A stretch of DNA of 64,000 nt from Vibrio sp. LaRot3 (GCF_027587025.1 NZ_JAPPTI010000001.1:372001-436000); one strand, 5' to 3'; positions 42,100-53,847 are shown, counted from the first letter of the stretch. Notes: a model not told the origin generated them from the letters alone. Translations and numbers: made by a program.

Positions 42100-43038
42100 T
42101 TATTGGCAGTGTAACTTTTTGTTACGGTGGGTGATGGTTTGATAAGCGGCGACTTGGTGCTCGTGTTTTACATAGCGTTGCGGTGGTTCGAGGACCAGTA
42201 ACTGAAAATCAGTGTTGTCTGAGGCGATCTGGGTGACGGGAGTGATAACCACGACGTTAAGCTCTGGATTTCGGCGCAGGATAGAGGCCTTAATGCCTAA
42301 ACCGCCTTCAGTATGAAACTTACCGGCAACATGCATGACTTGATGAGTAGGGTGTACGGCCAGATGATTCACAATGCTTTCTGCCATGGTCTCGTCCCAT
42401 GTAATTTGTGCTGCGTAGTGTTTTTCGGTTTGCTCTGGTTTTCCGTGGTGCATTGAGGCCATAAATTTCGACTTGTAAGGGGAGTCTTGCGTGTTGACTT
42501 CATTGGCTATCCAACTGCGATGCGTGTTGTCTAACCTGTCTAGATACTCAATGCCCTCTCGGCCAATACAACGCACAATAGATTTTGGCGCGTTAGAGGC
42601 GATAACTGCCATTTTATTGCGCTTAGCGAGCTCAATTAAAGGTCGATAATCACTCTCATAGTTTGGCCACGCTTGTGTTTGTTTAATGAACGTTCGTTCA
42701 CCGATTTCACTGGCTAGGTAGTTATCAATCACGGCTTGATAAGGCCGAGAGAATTGCTCCATGGATAACGTCACTGGGCGGTCTGTCTGGCTAAGCTGCT
42801 TTAGAAGATCAGTCTGAAAGCGGTGTACAGCGCTATGGGTGTGCCATTCGCCTACCAAAACAACATCAGCATTAGCAATGGAGCGAGGTAAGTTTGATAA
42901 CTCTATTCGCTGACCTTCAGGGGTTGCGAATTGATAGTCATAGAAACTGATAACAGGAGCGGCAGAAGGCGATGGAGAGGTTGCTGCGCAGGCCGTGAGA
43001 GTGAACACGCCAAGGAAAACAGACAAAAGTTTGTTCAT
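42100..43038 (-). CDS. ChaN-family haem-binding lipoprotein
   Basis: 312-residue outer-membrane-type lipoprotein. The signal peptide ends in the lipobox LTACAATS. The family domain is seen in DVVLVGEWHTHSAVHRFQ, SMEQFSRPYQAVID and VMHVAGKFHTEGGLGIK. ChaN relatives bind a pair of haems and may take part in iron storage or delivery. The E-x-H-x-H pattern in GEWHTHS is typical. No iron-regulated promoter was identified. Upstream neighbours are unrelated. Confidence 0.88.
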   Translation of the reverse strand: MNKLLSVFLGVFTLTACAATSPSPSAAPVISFYDYQFATPEGQRIELSNLPRSIANADVVLVGEWHTHSAVHRFQTDLLKQLSQTDRPVTLSMEQFSRPYQAVIDNYLASEIGERTFIKQTQAWPNYESDYRPLIELAKRNKMAVIASNAPKSIVRCIGREGIEYLDRLDNTHRSWIANEVNTQDSPYKSKFMASMHHGKPEQTEKHYAAQITWDETMAESIVNHLAVHPTHQVMHVAGKFHTEGGLGIKASILRRNPELNVVVITPVTQIASDNTDFQLLVLEPPQRYVKHEHQVAAYQTITHRNKKLHCQ

Positions 43039-43191
43039 ATTTAGGGCCTCTAATAACCATCCTAGTTAAGTGTAGAGTACGAGGTTAACCACCCAGAGTT
43101 CATTAGTGAGGTTAACCTTGTTCACTTTTAGAGAGTAATAGAGACCTCAGTGATGCTCAATGTTTATTCCATTGGCACTGATTGGTGGAAG

Positions 43192-44025
43192 TTAATTATC
43201 TTGTGCCGGCAGTTTTCGATAGACGCGAATCATAAAGTCTACTTCGCAATCAAACTGTTGAGCGGATTTAAGCATGTCACGTAGTTCGTCACTGGCCTTC
43301 CAAGCGAACGGCGTCATTTGCAAAAGGTCAAAAGCATGGCCTTGCTGTAACGGCATGATGTAATTGAGCACTTCTTGGTGCTCTAATTCGAACCCTTCAA
43401 TTTGCTCAGGCTGTTCGTCGTGCAGCCTAACTTCATGGTAGATATGCTCACGTAGTTGATACAGGTGGCGGCCAGCGGGTGATACGGTGATCACGACGCC
43501 GTTATCTTTAACGCAGCGCTGTAACTCTTGTGCTTTACATGGCGCGTATATGCGCAGAACCGCATCTAAGCTTTGATCAGAGAAAGGCAGACGATGGCTT
43601 GAGGCAACGCTGAATTGGCAGTTCTGGTAGCGCTTGGATGCGTAACGGATGGCTACTTTTGAGATATCCAAACCAAATACTTGTGCCGACGCTGATTGGG
43701 CCAACAATTGCTCAGCTACTTCGTCAGTGTAGTAACCTTCACCACAGCCAATATCAAGAAGTTGATGATCGGTGCCTTGAACAAACTGAGCGCACAACTG
43801 AGCGATCTTTTGTTTCATCGGTTGGTAGTAATCACATTCGAGGAAACGGCGACGAGCTTGCATCATCTCTTTGTTGTCACCAGGATCTTTCGAACGTTTA
43901 TGATGCGCGGGCATCAAGTTTACGTAGCCTTCTTTCGCGAGGTCAAATGAGTGGTTATTGGCACAGCGATACGTGCGTTCTGAAAATGTCAGTGGTTGAT
44001 GACAAAGTGGACATTGATACGGCAT
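43192..44025 (-). CDS. rlmA: 23S rRNA (guanine-N1)-methyltransferase RlmA
   Basis: 277-residue enzyme that methylates G745 of 23S rRNA in E. coli. An N-terminal zinc motif CPLCHQPL...CANNHSFD, then YVNLMPAHHKRSKDPGDNKEMMQARRRFL and the SAM-binding Rossmann segment LLDIGCGEGYYTDEVA are diagnostic. Monocistronic. Confidence 0.93.
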   Translation of the reverse strand: MPYQCPLCHQPLTFSERTYRCANNHSFDLAKEGYVNLMPAHHKRSKDPGDNKEMMQARRRFLECDYYQPMKQKIAQLCAQFVQGTDHQLLDIGCGEGYYTDEVAEQLLAQSASAQVFGLDISKVAIRYASKRYQNCQFSVASSHRLPFSDQSLDAVLRIYAPCKAQELQRCVKDNGVVITVSPAGRHLYQLREHIYHEVRLHDEQPEQIEGFELEHQEVLNYIMPLQQGHAFDLLQMTPFAWKASDELRDMLKSAQQFDCEVDFMIRVYRKLPAQDN

Positions 44026-44342
44026 GGAAATCTTAACCTATTTTAACTGGTGTGGAGTGTAGCAAAAAACGGCCTCGATAGAGAAATAGATATGATCTTG
44101 AGCCAAGTTTAATTATTTAGTTGATTATTTGGTCATTTGGGAATGATTCCAAAGTTAACTCTGTGTATAGCATCAAGTTATGGAATAAATAGAAGGTGTT
44201 ATGATCGGTTATGTCTATATATGAATATTGGGTATGCATTGGAGTGTGCCGTTAACGGGATCTCTGTTCGAGAGCTCGTTGGCGTGAAGATTTGGATAAA
44301 TCATAACTATAAATAAGTATTAATGGTATTTGGGCTCTATCT
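44026..44342. promoter_or_regulatory. intergenic region between rlmA and the chemoreceptor gene
   Basis: 317 bases with divergent flanks. It must hold both promoters. No conserved riboswitch or clear operator is seen; a c-di-GMP riboswitch was looked for and not found. Confidence 0.35.
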
Positions 44343-46229
44343 ATGGATTTAAGTAAAATGACGCTAAAGCGGCTGCTGACGTTAATTATAGGCGGCATAT
44401 TAGTCGTCGCCGTACTTGGCGTTTCGCTATTTAGTTACAACACCTTTCAAAATTATAACCTTGAAGAATCGGTCAATTTTAGAAAACAACAAGGTCTTTC
44501 TGTTTCGATTCAGGTCGAGCAGTACGTAAGCAACATTGAAGCGCGTTTAGGTGCGGTCAGTGAAGCTATGCAATATCAAAATGGTCAGGTTTTAAATGAA
44601 GAGACCATGTTTAAAATGCTTAGCGATTTGAATAAGACCGCAAGCGCGACTGCAACTTACATTGTATTTGAAGATGGTTCGTCTTTAGAGCATACCGGAG
44701 AGAAGTTTAGCGGTATGGGGTTAACTGGTGAGTGGTTTTCTGGACCAAAATCAGGCAAGCCATTTGTGCTGACAGAACCAAGTGTAGACCAAATCTCTGG
44801 TAAATTATTGTCATCTTTAACCATTCCAGTGATGAAAGATGGCGTCTTCATCGGTGTTGCGGGCACGGATATTTCGTCGGATGTGTGGTTAAAACTGGTT
44901 GAAGAAAATGTGCCTGATGGGCAATTATTCTTAATTGATGGCAATGACAACATTTTGTTCACCCAATATCCGGATCTGTTGAGTAAGAATATCTACGAAG
45001 TTCGACCTATGTACCGAGATTTTGATGGCTCACACATTACTTATCAAATAAATGGTAGTGATGAGCATATTGGTACAAAGAACGGACCTAACCCTCACGG
45101 CCTAACGGTATTTACTTATGAGCCGATGGAGGAAATCCTCGCACCAAGTCAAGAGATGCTGAAGTTCTCTCTGTGGTCTGCGTTGGCTTTTATTCTAATT
45201 TGCTTAGGTGTGATTTACGTTGTGATTCAAAAGCTCATCTACGTACCGATTGGTGGTGAGCCAAAACACATTCAACACATTATCGAGCGCATAGCGGCTG
45301 GGGATTTAACCGTAGACGCAAAAGCGAAAGGTAATGACACCGGAGTATACGCAGCAACCGTATCTATGGTGGCAAACTTAAGAGCCATGGTTGGTCGTAT
45401 TAACACTCAGTCTAATCAAATTGAAAGCACGTCAACGGAGTTAGCGAGTCTTGCCGAAAATACCCGTAGCAGTTCGACAGACCAGATCTCGCAAATGGAG
45501 CTTACTTCGACAGCGATGAATGAGATGGTTTCAACGGTGGAGGAGATTTCTCGTAACGCACAACACGCGTCTACATCGGCGACCGATGCGTTTGAGCACG
45601 CACAGCTTGGTGCACAAGTGACTACCGAAACGTCAGACGTGATCAATAAGCTTGGTCAAGATATCGAGGTAGTAGCTGAGACCATCACTGAACTGAAAAA
45701 TGAAACAGGTAATGTGGCAAACGTATTGAACGTGATTCGAGACATTGCAGAACAAACAAACTTACTTGCGCTTAATGCAGCCATTGAAGCGGCGCGTGCG
45801 GGTGAGCAGGGGCGTGGTTTTGCGGTCGTGGCGGATGAAGTCCGTTCTTTAGCTAGCCGTACTCAAAACAGTATTGAAGAGATCAATACCACGATTAGCA
45901 AGCTTCAAACCGTGGCGGAAACAGCGGTAGACTCTATGGTGCAAAGTCAGAATCAAACCCAAGGCGCAATTGAAATGGCAACCAAAGCCAGAGATTCGCT
46001 AAGCTCCATTTTAAGCTCAGTAGATATGATTCAAGATATGAACGCGCAGATTGCAACCGCAGCGGAAGAGCAAAACGCGGTAGCCCAAGAGATAAACCAA
46101 TCGGTAGTTACCGTAAATGGCTTGGCTACGCACACCAATGAAAATGCGATGCAAACGGAAGAGTCGACCCGCAACCTTTCTTCAGTAGTGGAAAGCTTAA
46201 CGGAGATTACCAGCAAGTTTAAAGTGTAA
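44343..46229 (+). CDS. methyl-accepting chemotaxis protein with periplasmic Cache domain
   Basis: 628-residue chemoreceptor. Membrane segment 1 is about residues 13-33 ([19 protein letters not shown]), a dCache-like sensor runs to about residue 275 ([20 protein letters not shown]), segment 2 follows ([20 protein letters not shown]), then a HAMP linker ([18 protein letters not shown]). The cytoplasmic signalling hairpin is conserved in [20 protein letters not shown] and [14 protein letters not shown]. No C-terminal CheR/CheB pentapeptide is present. Ligand unknown. It stands alone, unlinked to other chemotaxis genes, and shares a bidirectional terminator with yeaD. Confidence 0.93.
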   Translation: MDLSKMTLKRLLTLIIGGILVVAVLGVSLFSYNTFQNYNLEESVNFRKQQGLSVSIQVEQYVSNIEARLGAVSEAMQYQNGQVLNEETMFKMLSDLNKTASATATYIVFEDGSSLEHTGEKFSGMGLTGEWFSGPKSGKPFVLTEPSVDQISGKLLSSLTIPVMKDGVFIGVAGTDISSDVWLKLVEENVPDGQLFLIDGNDNILFTQYPDLLSKNIYEVRPMYRDFDGSHITYQINGSDEHIGTKNGPNPHGLTVFTYEPMEEILAPSQEMLKFSLWSALAFILICLGVIYVVIQKLIYVPIGGEPKHIQHIIERIAAGDLTVDAKAKGNDTGVYAATVSMVANLRAMVGRINTQSNQIESTSTELASLAENTRSSSTDQISQMELTSTAMNEMVSTVEEISRNAQHASTSATDAFEHAQLGAQVTTETSDVINKLGQDIEVVAETITELKNETGNVANVLNVIRDIAEQTNLLALNAAIEAARAGEQGRGFAVVADEVRSLASRTQNSIEEINTTISKLQTVAETAVDSMVQSQNQTQGAIEMATKARDSLSSILSSVDMIQDMNAQIATAAEEQNAVAQEINQSVVTVNGLATHTNENAMQTEESTRNLSSVVESLTEITSKFKV

Positions 46230-46263
46230 TCGTATTGGCGAGTTAGCAATCGACTTAATAATA

Positions 46264-46301
46264 GAAAAGGCAGTGGTATGAAGATATCACTGCCTTTTTA
46301 T
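46264..46301. terminator. bidirectional terminator between the chemoreceptor and yeaD
   Basis: AAAAGGCAGTG paired with CACTGCCTTTT in a 36-base hairpin, with T-rich ends on both strands. The two genes converge on it. Confidence 0.85.
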
Positions 46302-46305
46302 TGGA

Positions 46306-47190
46306 TTAGCTTGCTGAGATAACTGTGCTGAGAGCGTAGCTTTCGTCAGGCTGAAGAGTGATACCATCATTGATGCTTGGTGCGTAAACCGTAGATTCAA
46401 CACAAAGCATGGTTTGGTAGCCATCGTCTTGCATATCACCCATACCTTGAGCGCCTTGCGCCCACGGATTCCAAAGCACGGCTGAATTATGACCTTGGTT
46501 TTCGATATTGATCACGCGGTCGATGACAGGGTCAGAGACTTTAATTACCGCTTCAGGTTTTGTGTAGACACGGTCGATAGTGTCAGTTAGCACTAACGTA
46601 TCACCGCCTTGGCAAACCTTGTCTTCAAGCAGACTGTCGATGTACTCGCCACCCATGCCTGTCGTTTGTGCTTTTTCAATATCACCCACGTTTAGGTAGG
46701 TGTGTAACGCACCAGAGAACGTCCAAGCATCGTCATCGATATTGGTGACTTTTAATGTCACTTTCAGTTCATCGCCCACTTCAACTAGAAGTCGAGCATC
46801 AAACATATGTGGCCAAATATCGTGAGTTTCTTCACTTGGGAATAGGGCAAGTTCAACAATAACACCGTTTTCGTTTTCACGGTGTTCAACCAGTTCCCAT
46901 ACCGTGCTACGTGCAAAACCATGTGCAGGCGCAGCAATACGGCCAAACCATGGCCAGCAAACAGGAATGCCGCCACGAAGTGCTTTTACACCATCAAATA
47001 CAGCGTCTTTACTCATCCAAATCAGATCTTGTTGACCTGCTGGCTGATAAGACACCACATGGCCGCCAAACAACGAAATACCGGCGATTGCTTTGTCATG
47101 GATAATACGAACAATTTTTACGTTGTCTTTTTCTACAATCGTAACGTTGTCAGAGAGAACGGTATGTGCAGGGAGTGAGACTAAATCCAT
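46306..47190 (-). CDS. yeaD: D-hexose-6-phosphate mutarotase
   Basis: 294-residue aldose-1-epimerase fold enzyme that interconverts alpha- and beta-glucose-6-phosphate. Visible landmarks are GGHVVSYQP, GGIPVCWPWFGR, HGFARSTVWE and FSGALHTYLNVGD (catalytic histidine region). It lies downstream of gapA, as in E. coli, separated by a hairpin that may allow read-through. Confidence 0.92.
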   Translation of the reverse strand: MDLVSLPAHTVLSDNVTIVEKDNVKIVRIIHDKAIAGISLFGGHVVSYQPAGQQDLIWMSKDAVFDGVKALRGGIPVCWPWFGRIAAPAHGFARSTVWELVEHRENENGVIVELALFPSEETHDIWPHMFDARLLVEVGDELKVTLKVTNIDDDAWTFSGALHTYLNVGDIEKAQTTGMGGEYIDSLLEDKVCQGGDTLVLTDTIDRVYTKPEAVIKVSDPVIDRVINIENQGHNSAVLWNPWAQGAQGMGDMQDDGYQTMLCVESTVYAPSINDGITLQPDESYALSTVISAS

Positions 47191-47238
47191 CGTTTAAGTC
47201 CTTTTCTTAGTCAATATGGCAACAGAAATTGCGGATAC

Positions 47239-47267
47239 AAAAAAGGCGACTATAAAGTCGCCTTTTT
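47239..47267 (-). terminator. terminator after gapA
   Basis: AAAAGGCGACTT and AAGTCGCCTTTT form a hairpin with a short loop. On the minus strand it ends in TTTTTTG. Confidence 0.85.
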
Positions 47268-47300
47268 AAAATTCATACGCTAATTGCGCATCCTAAGAAA

Positions 47301-48633
<1,333 letters not shown>

Positions 48634-49053
48634 ATGGAAAAGAAGTCTAAAAATGTCGTCAAGCCAGATGAATACTGGCGTGAGACGTTGTCTGATGAAC
48701 AGTATCGAGTTTGCCGACTACAAGGAACAGAAGCCCCATTTAGTGGCACGTTACTGCATAACAGAGAAAGTGGCATATACCACTGCACTTGTTGTAATGC
48801 GGAATTATTTCAATCAGACAATAAGTACGATTCTGGATGTGGTTGGCCGAGTTTTGATGCGCCGATTGACGCACAGGCGATTCGCTATTTAGAGGATCTA
48901 AGTCACGGAATGAAGCGAATAGAGATTCGTTGTTCTGCCTGTGATAGCCACTTAGGCCACGTTTTTAATGATGGACCGCCTTCTACGGGTGAGCGTTACT
49001 GTGTTAATTCTGTGTCGTTAATTTTCAACAATCCACAAAAAAGCGGTGAATAA
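48634..49053 (+). CDS. msrB: peptide-methionine (R)-S-oxide reductase MsrB
   Basis: 139-residue repair enzyme that reduces methionine-R-sulfoxide in proteins. The two zinc CxxC pairs are CTCCNAELF and [10 protein letters not shown]; catalytic cysteine is in [22 protein letters not shown] is the substrate loop. GGAGAAGT precedes the ATG. The gapA-msrB divergence is conserved in related bacteria. Confidence 0.95.
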   Translation: MEKKSKNVVKPDEYWRETLSDEQYRVCRLQGTEAPFSGTLLHNRESGIYHCTCCNAELFQSDNKYDSGCGWPSFDAPIDAQAIRYLEDLSHGMKRIEIRCSACDSHLGHVFNDGPPSTGERYCVNSVSLIFNNPQKSGE

Positions 49054-49094
49054 TTCACCGCTAATTGTTTTATCCTTTCAAGTTGATGTTGGCG

Positions 49095-49913
49095 TTATTG
49101 AAAGTTAGCGAGCATGCTTGCTCGGAATGCGCCATCTTCTATAGCGTCTTCTACTTCACTTGCGACATCATCTAACTGATCATACTTTTCTTGTACAAAG
49201 CCATACATCAGTTGACGGCCACTCGCCGAAGCAATCGCAACATCAAAATTGCTGGCCACTTGAGCCCAAATGTAAGCTTGCTCTTTGCGATTCAGACTGA
49301 AATTAATGCTCGCTAAAGATTTGAGAATATCGGTATTCACCTTTTTGCCGTCTGACAATTCTAGTGCGCGGTGTAAGAGGTGAATAGTTTTCTCTTGGTC
49401 GCGAGACGTATAAAAGGTCGCAAGTGCGTATTGCATCTCTGAGGTTTCAAGCGCAGGCGAGCCTTCCATTCTTAAGAACAGGCGCTGAGCTTGTTCATCG
49501 CCTTCTTGACTCCATAAGAAGTAAAGCGCCTGAGGGGACGTTGAGCGTTTTAGCTCTTGAACCAATCGCGTTTTCTCTTCGCCTGAATGCATCAAAGCAG
49601 TGAAGCGTTTGTCTTTACGACTGTTTTGGTCGATAGGTTGAATTTGCGCTGCGAGAGAGAGGCATTTTTCATACTCGGCAAGAATATGGTACTCCTCAAT
49701 TTTGTTTTGATCGGTAGGAGCTTTTAACACTTCGAAGCGATGCCATACCAAGTCAGTACGAGCGACACGGCATTGGCCGTCATCCATGTTGAGCTGTTCA
49801 CAGCGGAGTGCTGGATTATCAGCACATAATTGTTCTGTGTTTTTTCTACTCTCGAAACATCCTACAAGAGCAAAGCTAAGGCCAATCGTGGCAACCAACT
49901 TTAGTTTATTCAT
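49095..49913 (-). CDS. DUF2989 lipoprotein
   Basis: 272-residue lipoprotein with the lipobox LVGCFES and the DUF2989 pattern LCADNPALRCEQLN. The rest is helical with repeat-like segments (SMALL TPR/Sel1 style: EMQYALATFYTSRDQEKTI, KSLASINFSLNRKEQAYIW). Function unknown; probably anchored in the outer membrane. Monocistronic. Confidence 0.85.
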   Translation of the reverse strand: MNKLKLVATIGLSFALVGCFESRKNTEQLCADNPALRCEQLNMDDGQCRVARTDLVWHRFEVLKAPTDQNKIEEYHILAEYEKCLSLAAQIQPIDQNSRKDKRFTALMHSGEEKTRLVQELKRSTSPQALYFLWSQEGDEQAQRLFLRMEGSPALETSEMQYALATFYTSRDQEKTIHLLHRALELSDGKKVNTDILKSLASINFSLNRKEQAYIWAQVASNFDVAIASASGRQLMYGFVQEKYDQLDDVASEVEDAIEDGAFRASMLANFQ

Positions 49914-50015
49914 AATTTAATGCTTGTGATCAATTACACTTATTGATGGAAGTCTACTTGACTCCATTATTGAGCCAGTTATGTTTTGCTCAAACGACAA
50001 TGATAAGGATAAATC

Positions 50016-50303
50016 ATGGACGCAGAGCAGTTAGTCAATGCCATCACCCCAGAAGCTTACCAACGTCTGTTGTATGCCGTTGAAACGGGTAAGTGGCCTG
50101 AAGGAGAAACACTTACTCAACAACAACGCGACTCTTGCATGCAAGCGGTAATGCTCTACCAATCAAAACATAACAGCGCCGCGGAGCACATGACGGTAGC
50201 GCAGGGTGGTGAAATCAGTTTTAAATCCAAAGCTGAACTCAAAAAACAGTTTCAAGCCGACCAAAGTGACATTGTTAGAGTAAATCCGAACAAAGCAGAC
50301 TAA
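50016..50303 (+). CDS. yeaC: YeaC family protein (DUF1315)
   Basis: 95-residue cytoplasmic protein of unknown function. The DUF1315 core ITPEAYQRLLYAVETGKWPE and QRDSCMQAVMLYQSKH is complete. AAGGATAAATC upstream of the ATG. Same general neighbourhood (msrB, gapA, yeaD) as in E. coli. Confidence 0.9.
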   Translation: MDAEQLVNAITPEAYQRLLYAVETGKWPEGETLTQQQRDSCMQAVMLYQSKHNSAAEHMTVAQGGEISFKSKAELKKQFQADQSDIVRVNPNKAD

Positions 50304-50385
50304 CGATGACAATTTGTTCAAGATAGCACACCAACCAGAAGTTTTCTTATGGCAACAATGAGTTATCTTGGTTGGGGCACATATT

Positions 50386-50420
50386 AAAAAGGTAGATGAG
50401 TGATCATCTACCTTTTTTTT
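50386..50420 (+). terminator. terminator between yeaC and ychJ
   Basis: AAAAAGGTAGATGA paired with TCATCTACCTTTTT; perfect hairpin ending in eight T on the plus strand and five on the minus strand. The flanking genes converge, so it may work both ways. Confidence 0.88.
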
Positions 50421-50424
50421 CGTT

Positions 50425-50919
50425 TTACCCGCAGCACTTTTTAAATTTTCTACCGCTGCCACAAATACAGGGGTCGTTTCGACTCACTTTGAGGCTTTGA
50501 ACTGGTTGGTTTAAGCGAGGGTCTTGTTCTGGCTCAGGAAATTCACCGTCAATGTAGTACCAAAGCTCATTTTCACGAACAAAGCGAGAGCGCTCTTCTA
50601 AGCAGTACTGTTTACCCTCTTGGTTGAAGTATGCTTTGAATGTCACAAAGCCTTCATCTTCATGCGAGCTAGGCTCCGCGCTGATGACTTCCAGTTTGGC
50701 CCAGTCGCTTGCGATAGACTCGGCGATGGCATCACGTTGTTCTTCCGCTTGGCAGCTTGGGTGGTAAGTATTGATCACGTAATCGACTAAGCCTTTGACG
50801 TGGGCGCTGTAGCGAGAACGCATCAACTGCTCAGGAGTATGGGCTTGAGAATGATCTTGGTGGATAGGGTAGCAACAATCTTCATAGTGATTTGCTGCGC
50901 CGCAAGGGCATGAATTCAT
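50425..50919 (-). CDS. ychJ: YchJ family SEC-C protein
   Basis: 164-residue protein with SEC-C zinc motifs at both ends: CPCGAANHYEDCCYPI at the N-terminus and DPCICGSGRKFKKCC at the C-terminus. The middle holds the NTF2-like YchJ domain (LMRSRYSAHVKGLVDYVINTYHPS). Function unknown. Confidence 0.92.
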   Translation of the reverse strand: MNSCPCGAANHYEDCCYPIHQDHSQAHTPEQLMRSRYSAHVKGLVDYVINTYHPSCQAEEQRDAIAESIASDWAKLEVISAEPSSHEDEGFVTFKAYFNQEGKQYCLEERSRFVRENELWYYIDGEFPEPEQDPRLNQPVQSLKVSRNDPCICGSGRKFKKCCG

Positions 50920-50987
50920 GGGAATACCGACATTAGCCTCAGTAGGATGAGGCTAAGTGTATTGAGCTCGATAGGGGATGTAAACCT

Positions 50988-52211
50988 TTACAGCTCGACG
51001 TTAAGCAGTTCGGCAGTCCATTTTACTGACTCTTCGTAACAGTTGGCGATCTGGTTTTCGTCTAGATTAAGCTGGGCAGTATAGGTTTCCACTTTATCCC
51101 ATTCTGCTTTCTCATAAGCTTTAGCGAGTAATAGCAAAGTACCTAGCTTGCCTTGATGCTCTAACAGTGCATGGGTGACGGACTCTTCAATCGGCATTTC
51201 ATCCACAATTTGTTTTAGTGGTCGATCGAGCAGTGAGTCGAGCAGAGAGAACATGCCTGTCAAAAACGCTTGTGACGACGATACATGCATGGACGGGCAT
51301 TGCGCTATTTTTTGGCAAAATTTGGCGCGCTGCATCGACAAGGTATAGAGGTAATCGGGCTTATCGTCATTAGTGGTTGAAATGGACACCAAAGAGATAA
51401 ACTTCCTTAATCGCTCTTCGCCTAGATAGATGAGCGCTTGGCGAAAAGATTCAATCTTCTTGGTAATCAAGTAAGAAGAGTTTACAAAGCTAAGTAGTTT
51501 GTATGACAAGGTGACATCTTTAGCGATTAAGTCTTCAATCTTAACGAGGTCTAATTCGCTGTTCGCCACTTCGGTAATGAGCTGAATCACAGTCAAAAGC
51601 GAAGGCTCTAAAGACTTTTTTTGAATAATCTCCGGTTTGCTAAAGAAATAGCCTTGGAAGTACTTAAATCCAGCAAGCTTGGCTTGTTCAAATTCTTCAA
51701 AGGTTTCCACTTTCTCAGCCAGAAATTCAATCTTGGTCTTAGCAAGTTTTTCAATGTAAAGCTTCGCTTTTTCGATTGGCACAATACGAATGTCAAACTT
51801 AATGATCGAAATATAAGGTAAGAATGCACGCCACTCTTTACTGGGAACAAAATCATCTAACGCGATGCGATAACCCTGTTTTGCCAGTGAGCGAACGGCG
51901 CTGAGCAGCTCGTCAGTCGGCGGACAATCTTCCAAAATCTCAACCACTAGGCTTTTAGAGGGAAATAGAGCCGGTACTTCATTGATCAAACTTAAATAAG
52001 GAAAGTTAACAAATCCAAGTTTGTCACCAATGGCGTCTTGTTGGGCGGTTAAGAAATGATCGGAAAGAAGTCGGCTAGTCGCTAAGTTAGGATCAATATC
52101 TGGAAAGGAGTTATTAGGCCCATCTCGGAACAATAGTTCGTAGGCAATCGTTTTCTTTTCGATGTCTAATATGGGCTGTCGAGCGAAGTAAGAGTATTTC
52201 AAGATATACAT
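50988..52211 (-). CDS. EAL-HDOD protein (degenerate c-di-GMP phosphodiesterase type)
   Basis: 407 residues from the ATG at 52211 (a TTG precedes it). An N-terminal EAL-like domain shows FARQPILDIEKKTIAYELLFRDG with ELL at the signature position, IALDDFVPS, IIKFDI and LAEKVET; several catalytic residues seem altered, so activity is doubtful. From about residue 200 comes the HDOD domain (KDVTLSYKLLSFVNSSYLI, FRQALIYLGEERLRKFISL). Proteins with this architecture act in signalling and stress or biofilm control without known chemistry. Gene stands alone. Confidence 0.88.
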   Translation of the reverse strand: MYILKYSYFARQPILDIEKKTIAYELLFRDGPNNSFPDIDPNLATSRLLSDHFLTAQQDAIGDKLGFVNFPYLSLINEVPALFPSKSLVVEILEDCPPTDELLSAVRSLAKQGYRIALDDFVPSKEWRAFLPYISIIKFDIRIVPIEKAKLYIEKLAKTKIEFLAEKVETFEEFEQAKLAGFKYFQGYFFSKPEIIQKKSLEPSLLTVIQLITEVANSELDLVKIEDLIAKDVTLSYKLLSFVNSSYLITKKIESFRQALIYLGEERLRKFISLVSISTTNDDKPDYLYTLSMQRAKFCQKIAQCPSMHVSSSQAFLTGMFSLLDSLLDRPLKQIVDEMPIEESVTHALLEHQGKLGTLLLLAKAYEKAEWDKVETYTAQLNLDENQIANCYEESVKWTAELLNVEL

Positions 52212-52276
52212 CAACCTAGGTTTTATCTAAGCGAATGATAAGCGATATAACAATTATTACTTTGAACTAGTTCAAA

Positions 52277-53014
52277 CTAACATTGTTCGGTATCAAAACT
52301 ACGGGTCTCAAGCGCTTGTTTTTCCGTGTTACAAGACAAAATTGAACCGTGTTCGTACCAATCTCCGAGAACTATTCGTGTCATCTTTTGGCCGTTTGAA
52401 TCAAAATGATGCATATTTGGTCTGTGTGTATGACCATGGATCATCAGATCAACCTGATGCTGTTGCATCACTTTGACGACTTCACTCGGAGTAACGTCCA
52501 TAATATCAAGGCTTTTATTTTTCTTGTCACTGCGCGCGCCCATCTGAATTTTACGCACGATTTTTCGTTTGATGAACATCGGAATACGGTTGAACAACCA
52601 TTGTAACCAAGGTTGATTCACCTTAGCGCGAAACTCTAGGTATTTGGTGTCTAACGTGCAAAGTGTATCGCCGTGCAAAAGCACCGCTTTTCTACCGTAT
52701 AAATCGATGACGGTTTCATCGCCTAAAAGCTGAATTCCGGTCTGCTTTGCAAAGCGTTTTCCGACTAAGAAATCTCGGTTGCCTTTAGTAAAATAGCAAG
52801 GTACGCCGTTGTCCGTTAAATGTTTGAACTCGGCACGAACCATGTTCGCAAAGTCACTTTTGTCGTCATCGCCAACCCAAAAATCGAATAGATCGCCGAG
52901 TACGTATAGGGCATCCGCTGTTATCGCTTCTTTGCGCATGAAATTGATGAAGCAGCGATTAATCTCAGGCGTTGAGGGGGATAGGTGTAAATCAGCAATG
53001 AAAAGAGTGGTCAT
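52277..53014 (-). CDS. lpxH: UDP-2,3-diacylglucosamine diphosphatase
   Basis: 245-residue manganese enzyme of lipid A synthesis: splits UDP-2,3-diacylglucosamine to lipid X and UMP. Metal-binding motifs FIADLHLSP, LGDLFDFWVGDD, KGNRDFLVG and MIHGHTHRP are complete. It follows ppiB in the conserved ppiB-lpxH order. Confidence 0.96.
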   Translation of the reverse strand: MTTLFIADLHLSPSTPEINRCFINFMRKEAITADALYVLGDLFDFWVGDDDKSDFANMVRAEFKHLTDNGVPCYFTKGNRDFLVGKRFAKQTGIQLLGDETVIDLYGRKAVLLHGDTLCTLDTKYLEFRAKVNQPWLQWLFNRIPMFIKRKIVRKIQMGARSDKKNKSLDIMDVTPSEVVKVMQQHQVDLMIHGHTHRPNMHHFDSNGQKMTRIVLGDWYEHGSILSCNTEKQALETRSFDTEQC

Positions 53015-53077
53015 GCAAAACCTGTAGTAAACCAGCGTTATAGAAAGTGTAAGCGAAAAGAGCCATTAGATAAATGA

Positions 53078-53098
53078 AAGGGTGCCGTAGCACCCTTA
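53078..53098 (-). terminator. stem-loop between ppiB and lpxH
   Basis: AAGGGTGC and GCACCCTT around CGTA/TACG; on the minus strand it follows ppiB and is followed by TTTCATTT. Confidence 0.6.
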
Positions 53099-53114
53099 TC
53101 TAGACTGGTTCGAA

Positions 53115-53609
53115 TTATTCTTCGATTGTCGCGCCAGTAATTACCACGTCTTCTAGTGGTACATCTTGGTGCATGCCGTAAGAGCCAGTGCTTACACCTT
53201 TGATTTGGTTTACTACGTCCATGCCTTCAACAACTTCAGCAAATACACAGTAACCCCAACCATCTAGGCTTTCGCTACGGAAATCTAGGAAAGTGTTGTT
53301 GTTTACGTTGATGAAGAACTGAGAGCTAGCAGAATGCGGTTCCATAGTACGAGCCATTGCTAGCGTACCTACTTTGTTGCTTAGACCGTTGTTTGCTTCG
53401 TTCTTGATTGGTGCGCGTGAAGCTTTTTCACGTAGACCAGACTCCATACCACCACCTTGGATCATGAAACCATCGATTACACGGTGGAAAAGAGTGTTGT
53501 CGTAGAAACCATCACGGCAGTACTGTAGGAAGTTTGCACAAGTTTCAGGCGCTTTCTCTTCGTTAAGCTGAACTTTGATGTCACCAAAATTAGTGTGAAG
53601 GGTGATCAT
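53115..53609 (-). CDS. ppiB: cytoplasmic peptidyl-prolyl cis-trans isomerase B
   Basis: 164-residue cyclophilin. The catalytic arginine region [15 protein letters not shown] and the [19 protein letters not shown] motifs are present; no signal peptide, so it is the cytoplasmic type. CysS is divergent, the common arrangement. Confidence 0.96.
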   Translation of the reverse strand: MITLHTNFGDIKVQLNEEKAPETCANFLQYCRDGFYDNTLFHRVIDGFMIQGGGMESGLREKASRAPIKNEANNGLSNKVGTLAMARTMEPHSASSQFFINVNNNTFLDFRSESLDGWGYCVFAEVVEGMDVVNQIKGVSTGSYGMHQDVPLEDVVITGATIEE

Positions 53610-53847
53610 GATTATGTCCTTTACATTGGTTTTTTATATGTGTCTAACAGGTTGTTGAACCAAGGGTTCAACAAGCAAACTCTGATTCTATCGTAAGTTT
53701 TGTCGTTTTAATACGTGAAAAGTGGTCGGTGAGATTTGAATATCGGCGTTTATGCGGTGTTTTTGAACATTTCAGGGATTACGTAACCGATGTCAAATTG
53801 ATATACTCAAACACTCATTTTATTTCACCCACTTAAAGATAGAGATC

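Noticed and set aside
44026..44342. c-di-GMP riboswitch before the chemoreceptor gene
   Set aside because: No GEMM core sequence or stem arrangement could be found.
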